In this document: positions 1-11,282 of the stretch, in pieces | Layout: every line of letters starts with the position of its first letter | Position numbering within the stretch: the stretch's first letter is position 1 | DNA from: Gigantopelta aegis | Lineage: Eukaryota; Mollusca; Gastropoda; Neomphalida; Peltospiridae | Assembly (NCBI RefSeq): GCF_016097555.1 | Contig: NC_054702.1 | Coordinates: 81,729,420 to 81,793,419 of the forward strand | DNA: 64,000 nt | Reading direction: 5' to 3' | Program-made: the position numbers and the translations under genes | Notes under the pieces: generated by a model | Told to the model about the DNA's origin: nothing | Databases searched by the model: none | What the model saw: only the letters and a program-made list of their open reading frames with translations

Positions 1-337
1 GACGTTAGCTTATATATTTTTACATATTTTAATAATGTTAAGTTTATCATCGAGTGATAGTTCAATACGGCGAGGTTTAGCTGGACGTTTCATATTGAAA
101 ATCGATATGGCAATGAAACGCTACTCAAATCTTTTCGACACCAAAATGCCAACATTACTTTTGTCTAACTCTTTATTTTTTGCTAAATAAAAGGTTTTAA
201 AACAAAATCAAATTCAAGCAACAGGACAACAGTTGATCCTGGTAGCAAACGATAAATATGTTTGTTAAAGATATCAAAGCTGTCACTTGATCTTTAATTG
301 CTTAATTGTTAGTTGCCAACCGTATCCAGACGCGTAT

Positions 338-551
338 TCATTCATTTCAACTTATTTTCGTGCTCACATCCAATTACGGTTCAAGCACGCTGTCCTGCGA
401 ACACACCTCAGCTATCTGGGCTGTCTGTCCAGGACAGTGGCTTAGTTGTTAGTTGAAGAACTCGTTCTGGGTTGGAACCGGTACCGGTTGCGAACCCTGT
501 ACCTACTAGCCTAGAGTCTGATGGCTTAACCACTGCGCCATCGAGGCCGGT
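338..551 (-). repeat. tRNA-derived SINE, family 2
   Basis: On the minus strand this begins with a tRNA-like head (gaggccggt end at the right) and runs left to a tail matching other copies at 7466, 13440 and 39931, with the shared 3' block around 'ccaattaaggttcaagc'. The head looks like RNA polymerase III A and B boxes rather than a working tRNA. Borders are approximate. Confidence 0.7.
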
Positions 552-979
552 CCAGTTGGGTAACCCAGTCGTATATAACGGTGATTACACATCTAATGGA
601 TCACCTAACCATGTGCAAACTGTACTGTGTTCGCAGTTAGGCAATCTGACCGAAGACGGCCAAGTGACAATAAACAAAACCAATGTCTGGCGCCATAATG
701 ATTAACAACGGTCTAATCGTCCGTTTTTAGAGGTACAAATTGCACAGAATAAAAGAGTTTGGAACCAACCATCACTGATGATCAATAGTCTAGATTCCAA
801 TAGCGAGCTACTCTCGGCATACTAAGTTCGAAACTATATGTAGCTCTTCTTTATATTTCGGCCAACCGTTCAAAAATGTGTCCAATTTCCTTCATAGAAA
901 CTGCGCAACCTCTATTTTTTATTTAATCCTATGGGACATTCAAAATTTTATAGCATCAAAACCCCGGTCAGGCTGCTGG

Positions 980-1275
980 TGTCCCCTCTCCCACCCACCT
1001 CAACCTTTTCCCTGCCCTGGACAGAGGATCCGGCCAAGGCCGGCATCTGTGCTCATGACAGGCGTGCGTTACAACAGCTTGCTCTGAATGCGCACGTAAA
1101 TCCCTATGCCCTGGCATGACCCGAGTTTGGGACTGAATTATTTGTCCGGTGTTCAGTTTATAGAGGTTTCTCGTTTATAGAGTTAAAAGACGCGTATATC
1201 ACGGGACCGTGAAAAACGTTCGGTCTTGAGAGAATTCCGGTTTAGAGAGGGTCCTGGTCTTGAGTGGTTTCACTG
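980..1275 (+). mobile_element. Pogo/Tigger-like DNA transposon, 3'-terminal fragment
   Basis: The right end reads ...gaggtttc-like repeats and stops at 'ggtttcactg' followed by TA. Its complement, CAGTGAAACC, is the usual start of pogo/Tigger terminal repeats, and these insert at TA. Several phrases of the type 'cttgagag' and 'tttatagag' precede it, as in such subterminal regions. No transposase domain is recognisable. It ends 37 bp from the splice donor of gene A exon 2. The family call is from the terminal motif only. Confidence 0.5.
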
Positions 1276-1311
1276 TATATGTACTTTTAGTCTGTATATA
1301 CTCAAACTTAC

Positions 1312-1526
1312 ATAAGCCAGTATATCCCACACTGTGTCGTCACTTGTCATGAGGAGGAAGTCAAGCCGTGGAAACAGACGTTGGTGAACATCGAGAAGAA
1401 ACTCGGGGAACGAGCTGTCGTTATAGTCGCTTACCTTGTGCAAGTCCACGACTATACCGCCGTGGGCGTGTCCCAGCTGTGTGATAAAGGCCGTCAGCAG
1501 TTCATCTAAACAAAACAAAGCATCCT
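1312..1526 (-). CDS. Gene A exon 2
   Basis: The exon encodes EDALFCLDELL... through ...FLLMTSDDTVWDILAY and ends at a good donor (GTAAG, 1307-1311). The 215-nt length assumes the same start as gene B. At that point the preceding dinucleotide is TG, not AG. The first usable AG puts the start at 1524, which breaks the exon 1 frame. An in-frame ATG (1546-1548) followed by TVFFLL lies just upstream and could serve a different first exon or start. Confidence 0.75.
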
Positions 1527-4500
1527 CAAGGAGAAAAAAAACAGTCATATTGATGCAAGTTAGGGCATTAAGGGTAATCTAGTTTTGGCAACCGCGAATT
1601 AGACCAACTACTTTGTGGTCAAATGGGGGTTCGTTTTCTTTTGGTTTGTGTGCGCGAGCGTGCGTGTGTGCGTGTGTGTGTGTATGTGTCGGGGGTGGGT
1701 GATTTATGCGTTTGTGTGTGTATGTGTGTAGATTTGTGTGTGTTTTATGTGTTTGTTTGCTTTTGCGTGCGTGTGTGTCTTTAAATGTGCATATGTGAAT
1801 GTATTTGTGAAGATACTCGACTTGTTATTTTATAGTTGTTGTGTGTACTGGGAAGACCACCGCCTGTTACTAGAGTATTCACCTTAATTCATGCTAAGTT
1901 ACATACCACTTGATATATCATATATTACTATTATTGTCCGCCATCCAAGGTTTTGAAAAATATTCATCAACACAACGCCTGTGCAGTCACTGTAAGATGA
2001 ATTATGTGGATATTGAGTGTTATTCGTCCAATCAAAGCGTCCCTGTCGATCAGGAACCAATGACATTCCACCATCTGAAAGTAAATCTCTGATACTGTTA
2101 TGTTAGCCGTTGTGCTCTGGCAAAAACGTCATAAGTTATTGTTTGTAAAACGTTGTATGAATTACATTCCAGTCCGAATATTCAAATATTTGCTCGCCAA
2201 TGTGCTATTTGAAATATTCGATAGTATTTTCAAGTATTCGAATAACTGGAGTTTTTAAGTCGTATGGAGAAAATGATTCTAAATGAGATGGAAAGAAAGA
2301 AATGTTTTATTTAACGACGCACTCAACACATTTTATTTACGGTTATATGGCGTCAGACATATGGTTAAGAACCACACATCTTTTGAGAGGAAACACGCTT
2401 CGCCACTACATGGGCTACTCTTTCCGATTAGCAGCAAGGGATCTTTTATTTGCGCTTCCCACATGCAGGATAGCACAAACCATGGCCTTTGTTGAACCAG
2501 TTATGGATCACTGGTCGGTACCCATTGAGCCTTGCAGAGCACTCACTCAGGGTTTGGAGTCGGTATCTGGATTAAAAATTCCATGCCTCGACTGGGATCC
2601 GAACCCAGTACCTACCAGCCTCTAGACCGATGGCCTAACCACGACGCCACCGAGGCCGGTCTAAATGAGATGGATAATGATGTTTCTTTGAATTCTAAGA
2701 ATGCCCTGCATGTCGCTTGCAGTGTGCATTCAGTCGGGAATATAAAGCACATGTCAATTTTCATAATATAGTATTAGTAGTGACGTCATACGGGTGGCTG
2801 AAAATCATTAAAAGGATTTTCGATATCACGGAAATGGGGTTCATCTACACTAATCAATATGTCGATTTCATATGCTATAAACAAGAATTAAAACAAACTA
2901 TTCTACGTGCCAAATTTATGCATTATTCAAAACGAAATTGCTTACTTAAAATGTAAGATTACCACTAGAAACAGGTAGATGATTTAACATTCCTAAAGAA
3001 AACATGTTAGGTAAACTTTGTAATACTGATATTGGTAAACTTTGTAATACTGATATTGGAGATGGACACCAGTAGTTATTCCAAAACAGTAGAAGAAAAA
3101 TAATCCTAGCGTGTATCAAACGAAAGGTATGCTTGTTTTATATACTGAAAAGCACATCAAGTCTTGTGAACTTACAAATTTTAGCTATTTTGATTATGTA
3201 CCCGGTGTTCATTGTTAAACGTAGCTATTCTGTGTTGATGCATGCTGTTGTCATGCGAGTTAACTATGTATTTGCGTTGTCCTCAAGATTATTATATATA
3301 TATATCGTAATGCGTCTGAATGTTATTAAATAAATCCATCTGAATCCGATCAGTCGGTAGTTCGACGCATGTCTCGAAATCGTTTAAAGGTGAGCACTGT
3401 CGGAATGCTACATTTTCTAGCAAAAAAACAAAAACCAAAAGAAAACAAACCCACAAATAGCAAGCATATTTGTTTTCGGTCAATACTGTATTGATGTTTT
3501 TCATAATTTGACATTGATAATGCAGTAATTCTATATAGCTATGTTGCTACCACTCACTGATGCATTATGGTTTTTAAATTGTTTTCTATCATAACGTGCT
3601 TTTGAGGGGTTATTAAAGTCTTTTACACAATGCAAATTATTTTTTAAAAACCTGTTAGTTTGATGAGCGTGTTGTCTACATGGTATTCGAATATTCGCTC
3701 GTCATTTCTATCGAATACCGATCACTACTGTATAGCAGACCTTCGTTTTTGACGGGTGCGAGCGCTAACACGCCCGTCAACCCCCGTCAACTCAATCTGA
3801 CGGGCGCGAAATAATGCGCCCCTAAATTGAACAAATCACGCTTGTATTTTTTTTTTTTTAACTCTGCCATTTTAATTGTTTATTGAATCCAATCCACAAC
3901 GCCACAAACCTTTTCATTCTGTTCACAATGAACTTCCTAGAATATATTTTATAAATTGAAACACAATTGGTTGGTTATCTTTACACTGAGCCAATCAGCT
4001 AGGAGTTCACTTATTATTAAGATCTCGTCGGTTTTGTTTTGTTTTGTTTAATTTCGTACAATGCAGGTAATGATCACAAAATTTATTTTACACTGTCGTC
4101 GTTTTGATCACGTGTAGAAAAAATAATAGGTGCGTTGTCCAATAATTCTATGATGTGTATAATGTTTATACATGTTGATATCACAGTAAACGCGTACACC
4201 AACAACAAACAAATTTAGTAAAGCAGGTTTTGTTTTTGTTAATAGCATAGCGACGTACTCCAGACATTTCTACTTTCTGTTTCACAATACGGCAGTATCG
4301 TGAAACAGAAAGTAGAAATGTGATTTAAAGCCAAGAAGATTGACCTTGGTAGAGTCAGATTTCAAGTGCATGTGATCGGATGACGGGCACCTGAAACAAA
4401 CACACCGATTTAATTTCAACTCAGTAATTCCAGTTTACCGAGTGTAAAGCATGTATATTTTAAAATTAAATTTACATTAGGTTTGTTTGTTTGTTTGTTT

Positions 4501-5577
4501 CTTTAATGGGTTGCTATGATTCGAGTGTATAATAAATGAGTTGTTAACTACAGTACACCGAAAATGAAAGCTAATCCTGTTTGTAAAAAAATTTTTTTTA
4601 TAAAAATTGTAGTAAGATATATTTGGGTAGAAAACAATAGATGTTGACATTTTCTCTGTTATGACGGGGTTTTGGGGTGTTTTTTTTTGTTTTTTTTTTT
4701 TTTTTGGGGGGGGGGGGGGTTGGGTGTGTGTGTGTGTGTGGGTTTTTTTAAATAAAGAATTTGCAGGTACATAACATGTATATTATGATATCATGATAAA
4801 TGTGATAACCCTGTGCCATGTGGTTGTTACACTTTTACATTCAGTTCACAGGTTTGTGTCCATGGAGAAATCATATCATTCTGCGATGAAAACCAAAATT
4901 ATTGTACTTGTTTTAAATAAAACAGAACAAGCACAAACAAATCAGTTTCAATTCCTTATTCATAAATAGTCAACAGATTATCATGATTCAGAAAAAAAAG
5001 AAAGAAAGAAACGTTTTGTTTAACGATGCACTCAGCACATTTTATTTACGGTTATATGGCGTCGGACATATGGTTAAGGACCACACATATATTGAGAGAG
5101 GAAACCCGCTGTCGCCACTTCATGGGCTACTCTTTTCGATTAGCAGCAAGGGATCTTTTATATGCACCATCCCACAGACAGGGTAGTACATACCACGGCC
5201 TTTGATATATCAGTCGTGGTGCACTGGCTGGAACGAGAAATAGTCCAATGGGCAATCATTTTTCAGAATTGTAATGCAACATGATATGCATATAATACAT
5301 AAGAAATCGATAAATATTGTGTTCATGGTGTTTCTTTTTCTTGTGTAAGACTGCAATGGCCCATTCATTCACCTTTGAGAATAACCATCATATTAGTTAA
5401 ATTAGGATATTTATTTTGAAAACACAAAACATTAACCCTTAAGATATTTAATTTAGAAACCATTACTCCTCAAACTTAATCATGTTCATGGGTGCAAATC
5501 TTCTCGGTCTCTTGCCTCTAATTCTGATTATTTTGAGGGGTGCGATTTCCCCCTCTGCATTTTGAGGTGTGTGATTT

Positions 5578-5622
<45 letters not shown>

Positions 5623-6302
5623 GTAAGCATTTTGAGGAGTGCGATTTTTAGCACTCCTGGGTTTTTCAAAAACGAAGGTCTGTATTAATACATATAATAT
5701 AGCCTTCGATATATCAGTCGTGCGATATAGAGCACTGGCTGAATCCGGAAATCATCTCAACACCTACTGAAGTGGGTGGATCATTCGACCCATTCCACGT
5801 CAGGCGGACGTTCTACGACTGAATTACTTCCGCGTTCCCATCAATTGGATTAACAAAACTGTGTACCGTGCCGCCATGGGTTCTGCTACTGGTTCAACTG
5901 TATTTTATTTACTCAAATTGGTTTGCATTCAATGACCTTTTAATACTTATTACACAACGCAATCCACGCATCACTGTGCACCGAAGTCCATCGGGGACAA
6001 TTATGGATCAAAGATATACAATTTGTTTTATTGTTTGTTACATCAACTATGAAAGAATAGATTGTTAAATTTTTGCTTTTAGTTCGCAATGTCAGAAAGG
6101 CACGATATAGTACACAGTTACCGTTATGTTGTTGCATTAGCGCTGTAAAGTCAGAGACGCTTTGAAACTATATTAAGGAACCATTAACTTCAACAATTGC
6201 ATAAAACTACGTGGAATATAAAAGTAACAACATACCTTCTGTGTAACCTGGTTCACAAATTGTTGCTGTAATAATAATATACAGCACCAGTTGGAAAAAC
6301 AT
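1312..6302 (-). CDS. Gene A: ionotropic-receptor-like gene, 5' part only
   Basis: This is the first in transcription order of a gene whose remaining exons lie left of base 1. Two exons are visible: a signal-peptide exon (6236-6302) and a 72-codon exon (1312-1526). Both are close paralogs of gene B exons 1 and 2, with about six differences in 72 residues for exon 2. The family is ionotropic glutamate receptor-like; exon 2 encodes part of the short extracellular N-terminal region. The intron between them has taken in a SINE and a 1.9-kb TIR element. The exon 2 acceptor is odd: where gene B has AG just before the exon, gene A has TG, and the next AG is two bases inside, which would shift the frame from exon 1. 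It may be a pseudogene, or it may start at an in-frame ATG at 1546-1548. Confidence 0.7.
1622..1800. repeat. GT/TG-rich simple sequence in gene A intron 1
   Basis: A degenerate (GT)n stretch interrupted by gtgcgag and gtttgt phrases. Gene B has a purer (GT)n run at the matching place (35704-35755), so the repeat predates the duplication and has drifted. Confidence 0.8.
2293..2660 (-). repeat. SINE family 3, full-length, with 14-bp target duplication
   Basis: On the minus strand the tRNA-like head starts at the right (ccggcctcggtgg) and the tail at the left is T/C-rich (tttctttc). Perfect target duplications 'ctaaatgagatgga' flank it at 2279-2292 and 2661-2674, the mark of LINE-driven insertion. 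Other copies are at 46271 and 57519. The gene B paralogous block has no copy here, so it inserted after the A/B duplication or was lost from B. Confidence 0.88.
3001..3058. repeat. 24-bp tandem duplication
   Basis: The unit 'gtaaactttgtaatactgat' plus 'attg' occurs twice head to tail. Nothing else is recognisable in 2675-3735, which is intron DNA of gene A. Confidence 0.7.
4264..4321. repeat. 27-bp hairpin with 4-nt loop
   Basis: Arm 4264-4290 (acatttctactttctgtttc...) pairs with 4295-4321 with one mismatch in 27; the loop is ggca. It lies inside the 3736-5682 element. On either strand the RNA would form a short-hairpin-RNA-like stem. Confidence 0.85.
4676..4746 (+). repeat. T-run/G-run/(TG)n low-complexity tract
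   Basis: Runs of T, then about 14 G, then (TG)n. Similar T/G-only tracts lie at 52566, 56853 and 62680. Confidence 0.85.
4992..5254 (-). repeat. SINE, chimeric between families 1 and 3
   Basis: The left part (tail, 'aacgatgcactcagcac', 'tatggcgtcggacatatgg') matches SINE family 3. The right part ('tatatgcaccatcccac', 'cagtcgtggtgcactggctgg') matches family 1 body sequence. It lies inside the 3736-5682 element and so inserted after it. Confidence 0.7.
5578..5621. repeat. (AC)n microsatellite
   Basis: About 22 AC units. Confidence 0.95.
6236..6302 (-). CDS. Gene A exon 1 (signal peptide)
   Basis: ATG at 6302 opens MFFQLVLYIIITATICEPGY..., a hydrophobic secretion signal, and runs 22 codons plus one base to a GTATG donor (6235-6231). 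Start, length (67 nt) and phase are the same as gene B exon 1. There is no other in-frame ATG upstream in the exon. Confidence 0.85.
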
Positions 6303-6357
6303 TTCGTTGACGTTACAGCCAATAACCTATTAGAGCTTTGGCAACAGAATGATTGAT

Positions 6358-6366
6358 TGATATATT
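6358..6366 (-). promoter_or_regulatory. TATA-like box upstream of gene A
   Basis: An AATATAT string lies about 60 bp before the start codon, at the same place as CTATATAT in gene B. It is conserved between paralogs, but so is much of the flank. Confidence 0.3.
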
Positions 6367-6454
6367 CTTGGATTATTTATCTTGTATTTGTATTTGTCTG
6401 AATCACATAATGCACCTTGTTGATGGCACTAACAGATGTAAAGTGACTCTTTTT

Positions 6455-6610
6455 CAGATAACAAGATCAGGCTTTTGTTAATAACTGTTCTCCACAAGAT
6501 AGGGTTTTTCCTTATCCTTGAGGATATGTTTTTCCTGATCACTGATTGAAGGTATTTTCCGATTGTTAATGGTAGGTCGTACCTGATTATTGATAGTAGA
6601 TATACTACTT
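6455..6610 (-). promoter_or_regulatory. Degenerate upstream repeat, 'cctgat' motif (gene A)
   Basis: Words of the form tagg-ttttcctgatcactga recur every 30 to 55 bp, starting about 150 bp upstream of exon 1. Gene B has the same array, with more units, at 37225-37425. It could hold binding sites for chemosensory-cell expression; the function is inference. Confidence 0.4.
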
Positions 6611-7465
6611 CGTTAAGGCTGTTTAAAATACATTAAGTTCACACAAATTCTGATGTGAAATGGGTACTAGAAAACACACTGTCCGGCCCATCTTGCACGC
6701 TATGTTGATCACTCATGTCTAGTGTTCTTAACTGCCATCTAAACATGTGAATCATTTCGGTGAATTTACAATCACTCTTGTGAACGTATCTGTTAACCAA
6801 GCAACAGAATCGATTCCAGACCGTTTAATCGCAGATCAATTCTAATCAATTCCCATCTTAGCGATATGAACAATCTACAGTTTAAAGTAGTCCGATGGTT
6901 TCTTTCCAATTTTGTCTAAGAAATACTAATGTGTATATATCATTTGGCAAACGAATGGAACCAGTATAATCATTTGAACATACATCCACGCTGAATTTTA
7001 TTTACAATAAGACCACGCTGATTACATGGTTTCGTCTCACAAATACGGTGACGTGAACTGGATGTGTTTGACAAATAGGAAACAGTTGTGCGCCGAACAC
7101 TGTGACTCACACGCCTCTTGTGTTGTTATAATCTCTGTACAGAAATGCACTCAAGATCCCTTTAATGAACTTCGCATTTGTTATCAGACTCTCAATATGA
7201 ATGTTTTGTTTTGTTTTAACAAACACTGTTGACTGAAGATCACATTATAAATACGATGCACGGTAATTCAATTCTAAATTAATGTTGCGCTATAGAGCTC
7301 ACCTGTATAAACAACATTACAAATACAATACATGTCCAGGAGAAAACAAACTCAAGCAAACAATACATAAATATACGTATATAAGTGGTTGCTGCTGCAT
7401 ATAATCGGGAAATGCCGTAGACTTCTTTTCTGAGTATATCTGTTTTATAGAGAAATGTTCCAAAA

Positions 7466-7649
7466 TTACCGATACCGGCTCCAACCCAGAGCGAGTTCTT
7501 AAGAACTCAGTGGGTATATGTAAGGCTACTACTCCCTCACTAACCGGCTAACAACTAACCCACTGTCCCAAATAGCTGAGGTGTGCCCAGGACAGCGTGA
7601 TTGAACCTTAATTGGATATAAACACGAAAATAAGTTGAAACGAATGATT
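7466..7649 (+). repeat. SINE family 2, 5'-truncated
   Basis: Runs from 'taccggctccaacccagagc' to the family 2 tail 'ttgaaccttaattggatata', then 'aagttgaaacgaatga'. Confidence 0.8.
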
Positions 7650-7854
7650 ACAAGTATTTGTGAAATATTTGTATAAAGTACACTTTGGTGATATATTGCA
7701 AAGCTTGGTCTAAGATTCTTTGTTTGATTACAGGTAAGTACAATGAATGTAATTCTTGTTTAAGCCCAAATTCACCAAAACCTAAATCATGATAACATGA
7801 TAAGCCCAATTGTTCTCCTTATACTACACTGTTATATAAAACCCCTTCTGATTG

Positions 7855-8045
7855 CGGTTTTTTCTGTATCAACCAGTGCGACGCGACTAGTATATCAAAC
7901 GTCATGTGTGAAGGAAATTACACGTAAAACATCCCTTGCTCCTAGTAGGGTGTTAATTCTAAAACTACTTGTCAGTATTATCAAATATTTGACATCCAAT
8001 AGCCGATGTATTCTAGATGTGCCCTAAAACAAACCAGTTTTAACT
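7855..8045 (+). repeat. SINE family 1, decayed copy
   Basis: It keeps 'caaccagtgcgacgcgac', 'catcccttgctcctag' and 'gacatccaatagccgatg' in family order, but is diverged. Confidence 0.65.
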
Positions 8046-8072
8046 ACTTTAAGATACCTATCTCTCTTAAAC

Positions 8073-8585
8073 CGGGTGGAATCTACCTCAATCGGTTCAG
8101 CGCTTGCCTAAAGTGCTTGCATCGCAGAATCGAACCACCTCGGTGGATCCATTCAACTAATTGGGGTTGTCCCCGTTAAAACCAGTGCACTACAACTGGT
8201 CGAAGGCCGTGGAATGTGCTTTTCTGCTGTGGGAAAGTGCATATAAAAGAACCCTTGCTGCTAATGGAAACATGTAGCGGGTTTTCTCTGATGGCTACAT
8301 GTGAGCATTACCAAACGTTTCACATCCAATAGCCGATTGTAACCGTCGGTGGGTCCATTGTGCTATTTCTCGTTCCAGCCAGTGCACGACGACTGGTATA
8401 TCAAAAGCCGTGGTATATGCTATCCTGTCTGCCGGATGGTGCATATAAAAGATCCCTTGCTACTAATGGAAAAATGTAGCGGTTTTCCTATCTAAGACAC
8501 TATGTCTAAATTACAGAATTTTTGACATCCAGTTGCCTATGATTAATAAATCAATGTGCTCTTGTGGTGTCGTTAAACAAAACAA
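8073..8585 (+). repeat. SINE family 1, two fused copies
   Basis: The first unit has a tRNA-like head ('gcgcttgcctaaagtgcttg', then a B-box-like 'atcgaacc') and body. It is joined near 8341 to a second body beginning at 'gtcggtgggtccattgtgc'. The 3' end is the family tail 'gtcgttaaacaaaac'. It may be a dimer or a nested pair. Confidence 0.75.
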
Positions 8586-8689
8586 AATTATTCTTCTTAA
8601 CTTCACTCTGTTATAACCGTATCCAGATGTATTAATGGTTCGTAGATTCACACAACGTAGATTGAAACTAGGGTATGTGACTTTAATTT

Positions 8690-9216
8690 CAATGTTTTGT
8701 TTCCACGTAATGTTCAAAATGACTTACGGTTAAACTCTAGTTGATACTTAATTAATTTCCAGATGTATATTTAATAATTATTAATAAAGCGTTTTCTGGT
8801 TTCTTTGGTAATATAACATTTGACAAAATCCTTTTCGGGAAGCATTTATTGTTACCAAAAATTTTGATTGTTTAATATTTTAGATTCTTATACATAAATG
8901 ATGAGATATATTTCTCCAAAATCTACTACATAATTGGGCGGTTAAAATTAATTATTATTGTATTGATAAACATGTAATAGAGTTATGAATAACATAGACC
9001 CATAATCGATATTAGTAAATTATAACTGTAATAACTTTCTCACAATAAGTGGAAAATGCGTAATGCGGATTTCTAGTTGGCTGCACGAAAACAGAAATTT
9101 CATATGATGAAATATTGAAAATGGATTCTGGTTTCCAATTAATAACATAAACTGGAGTGTTTTCTTTTTTGAGCCCCAAGTTCAGGCAGCAAATGTTTAG
9201 GTACCGTTCGCGAACT
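8690..9216. other. Flank segment paralogous to 41253-42018
   Basis: Long matches such as 'gtttccacgtaatgttcaaa', 'gcgttttctggtttctttg' and 'ataacataaactggagtg' occur in the same order upstream of gene B. No gene is seen; small open frames here are not conserved. Confidence 0.8.
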
Positions 9217-9217
9217 A

Positions 9218-10754
9218 TACTCTTCAAAAATGTAGGGGAACCTAAAATATTAATGTTAATATCAACTATTAGACCAAACATACGTTTTGGCCACAGACAT
9301 CCTAGTAAAGAACGTTTAGGTCTGTTTATCAACACACCGAAACACATTCCATAGTTTGCACGTTCATCACGCAGTTGCCCCGTACACGTGCGTGGGGTGC
9401 CATTATCGATTTGACAATTTCAAGGAAGGTCGATTAATCACTGTGGAACATTATTTCTGTCAATCATTTTCATTCTGTTGATCATACAGTTGTTATTGTT
9501 TTGTTTTTAGTCATTTTTATTGTTTGAATTTGCGATGCGGCGTATGCAACGCGATGAGCGTCTACGGGCTGTTGGCATGCTGCAAACGGGCAGAAGTCAG
9601 CGTGAAGTGGCCAACACCTTCAACGTCAGTGATTAGCAGACTGTGGAACAGGTACCAACAAACTCCGTTCAGGTCGTCCCAGGGCAACGACAGGAGTACA
9701 GGATCGATTCATTCGTAACCAGGCTCTAAGAAATCTGTCTCAAACGGCAAATCAAATTGTTGCAAACCTTCATCAGGCTACTGGTGTCCGAGTTACGGGT
9801 CAGACGATTAGAAATCGTCTTCGTGCAGCCATCTTCATGCTCGACGGCCGCGGGTTGTGCCTACCTTGACAAATCGTTACATTGCCCATAGACGTGACTG
9901 GTGTAGGGAGCGTCAGAACTGGGGTGTTCGTCGCTGGTCACGTGTTATGTTTTCTGGTGAGTCCCTATTCACTTTGGACTTCCTTGACAGGCGTGGTCGG
10001 GTCTGGCGACGACAAAACGAACGGCACGCCAACGTCACAATACGATTTTATGACAGATTTGGCAGTGGATTGGTTATGGTGTGGGGTGGTATCACTATGA
10101 CTCACAGAACCCCCCCCCCCCCCCCCCCCCCTCCATATTGTGAAAGGAAGGGTCACTGGGCAGTACTACCGGGACAACATACTGACACCCTTTGCTAAGC
10201 GTGTGGGTCGACATTTTGTTTTTCAGGACGACAATGCCCGTGCTCACTGTGCACGGATCGTCAATGCTCACCTCGAGCAGCAAAACATCTATCGAATGCC
10301 ATGGCTAGCAATGAACCCAGACCTTTCCCATATTGAACACGTCTAGGACATGATAGGGAGACGTGTGCGTCAACGTCAAAGACCGCCGACCACGTTAACG
10401 GAACTTGGTCAGGCGCTGCAAGAGGAGTGGAACGGACTCCATCAAATGCCATTGGGAGACTCATACGCAGTATGTCTCGTCGACTGAATGATTGTCTGAC
10501 ACATCGTGGTGGTATCACCCACTACTGATAAAAACAAACCTGTCAAATTTCAAATTTCATTTCTGACCCCAATCGTCCTTCAAGATCTTTAGTGGTAATA
10601 AAACCTACTGTAATACTGAACTACCGGTTGCAATGTTTGCCTAATTAATTCACTATTAACATGTAAGTTAGTAACCATTCCCCACAGCTAATATACTTTA
10701 CAATTTTGGCAACTGTAAATTCTTATTAGAGTTCCCCTACTTTTATGAAGAGTA
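9218..10754 (+). mobile_element. Tc1-like DNA transposon, nearly full length
   Basis: Terminal inverted repeats tactcttcaaaaatgtaggg and its complement (ccctacttttatgaagagta) bound 1537 bp with TA on both sides. A decayed transposase lies inside. The gene B block shows the unoccupied site (cgaactatttgattgg near 42015), so this copy arrived after the A/B duplication. A deletion derivative of the same family is at 45532-46080. Confidence 0.9.
9535..10528 (+). pseudogene. Tc1 transposase remnant (DD34E)
   Basis: The ATG at 9535 begins MRRMQRDERLRAVGML, a helix-turn-helix start typical of Tc1 transposases. The C-terminal catalytic part is readable: FQDDNARAH holds the second aspartate, and PDLSHIE the glutamate 34 residues later. 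The first DDE segment is blurred. It is broken by in-frame stops, shifts between frames, and a long C run near 10111-10131; a TAG replaces the usual Trp after IEHV at about 10345. It would have cut and pasted the element at TA sites. Confidence 0.85.
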
Positions 10755-11282
10755 TATTTAATTGGTTTCAGATGCGGCCATTTGGTTTACCGTGAAGCGC
10801 ATACACCAGTCTAACGGACTTTTTTGTGCTCGGTTTGGCTGACCTCTGCCCAGGTGTGTAATCAATAATGTGTTATAGATCAAAAGAGAACTGTTTAGTT
10901 TTGACAAATTGTGAAATGCAGTTTTAACTAACTTATTAATATATAAAACTAGAATAATTACAAAACTCGCCTTACTTAAGGCAGCATTGCAGTGCGTCAA
11001 TGTTCTTGGTTGTATAATTCATATTAATAATTGAAATAAAACTAAGTCATTATACGGAATTCACATCGATGTATTTTGCAGAAATGTTTTTTATTATTAT
11101 TTATTTCTCCAGTATCGTGCCAGGTATTGGATATTGATCATTAACCTGTAAAATATGTATTCTTAAACAGATCAAATATTTACAAAGTAAGATGTTGTTT
11201 GATTGCTTACCCACTTGGAGAACAACATAATAGGTTTCCATTAAGACAAATTATTAAGTTTCTCACGGAATTCGATAATCAA

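Larger units (their letters stand above)
3736..5682. mobile_element. Non-autonomous TIR element, 1.95 kb
   Basis: The two ends are a perfect 17-bp inverted repeat, CAGACCTTCGTTTTTGA, at 3736-3752 and inverted at 5666-5682. The first 80 bp hold several 'gacggg' and 'cccgtcaa' words. No transposase is visible. It contains a hairpin (4264-4321), a T/G tract, a nested SINE (4992-5254) and an (AC)n run. Flanks are ctgtatag and tattaata, with no clean target duplication. The superfamily is unclear; the CAG start would suit hAT or CACTA-like elements. Confidence 0.6.

Noticed and set aside
2302-2771. Open frames of 79-107 codons on the plus strand
   Set aside because: They are antisense reads of a SINE; the same peptides recur at 46260 and 57783.
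9012-9347. 111-codon minus-strand open frame
   Set aside because: It spans the left end of the Tc1 element and paralogous flank; the frame is not kept at 41664-42020.
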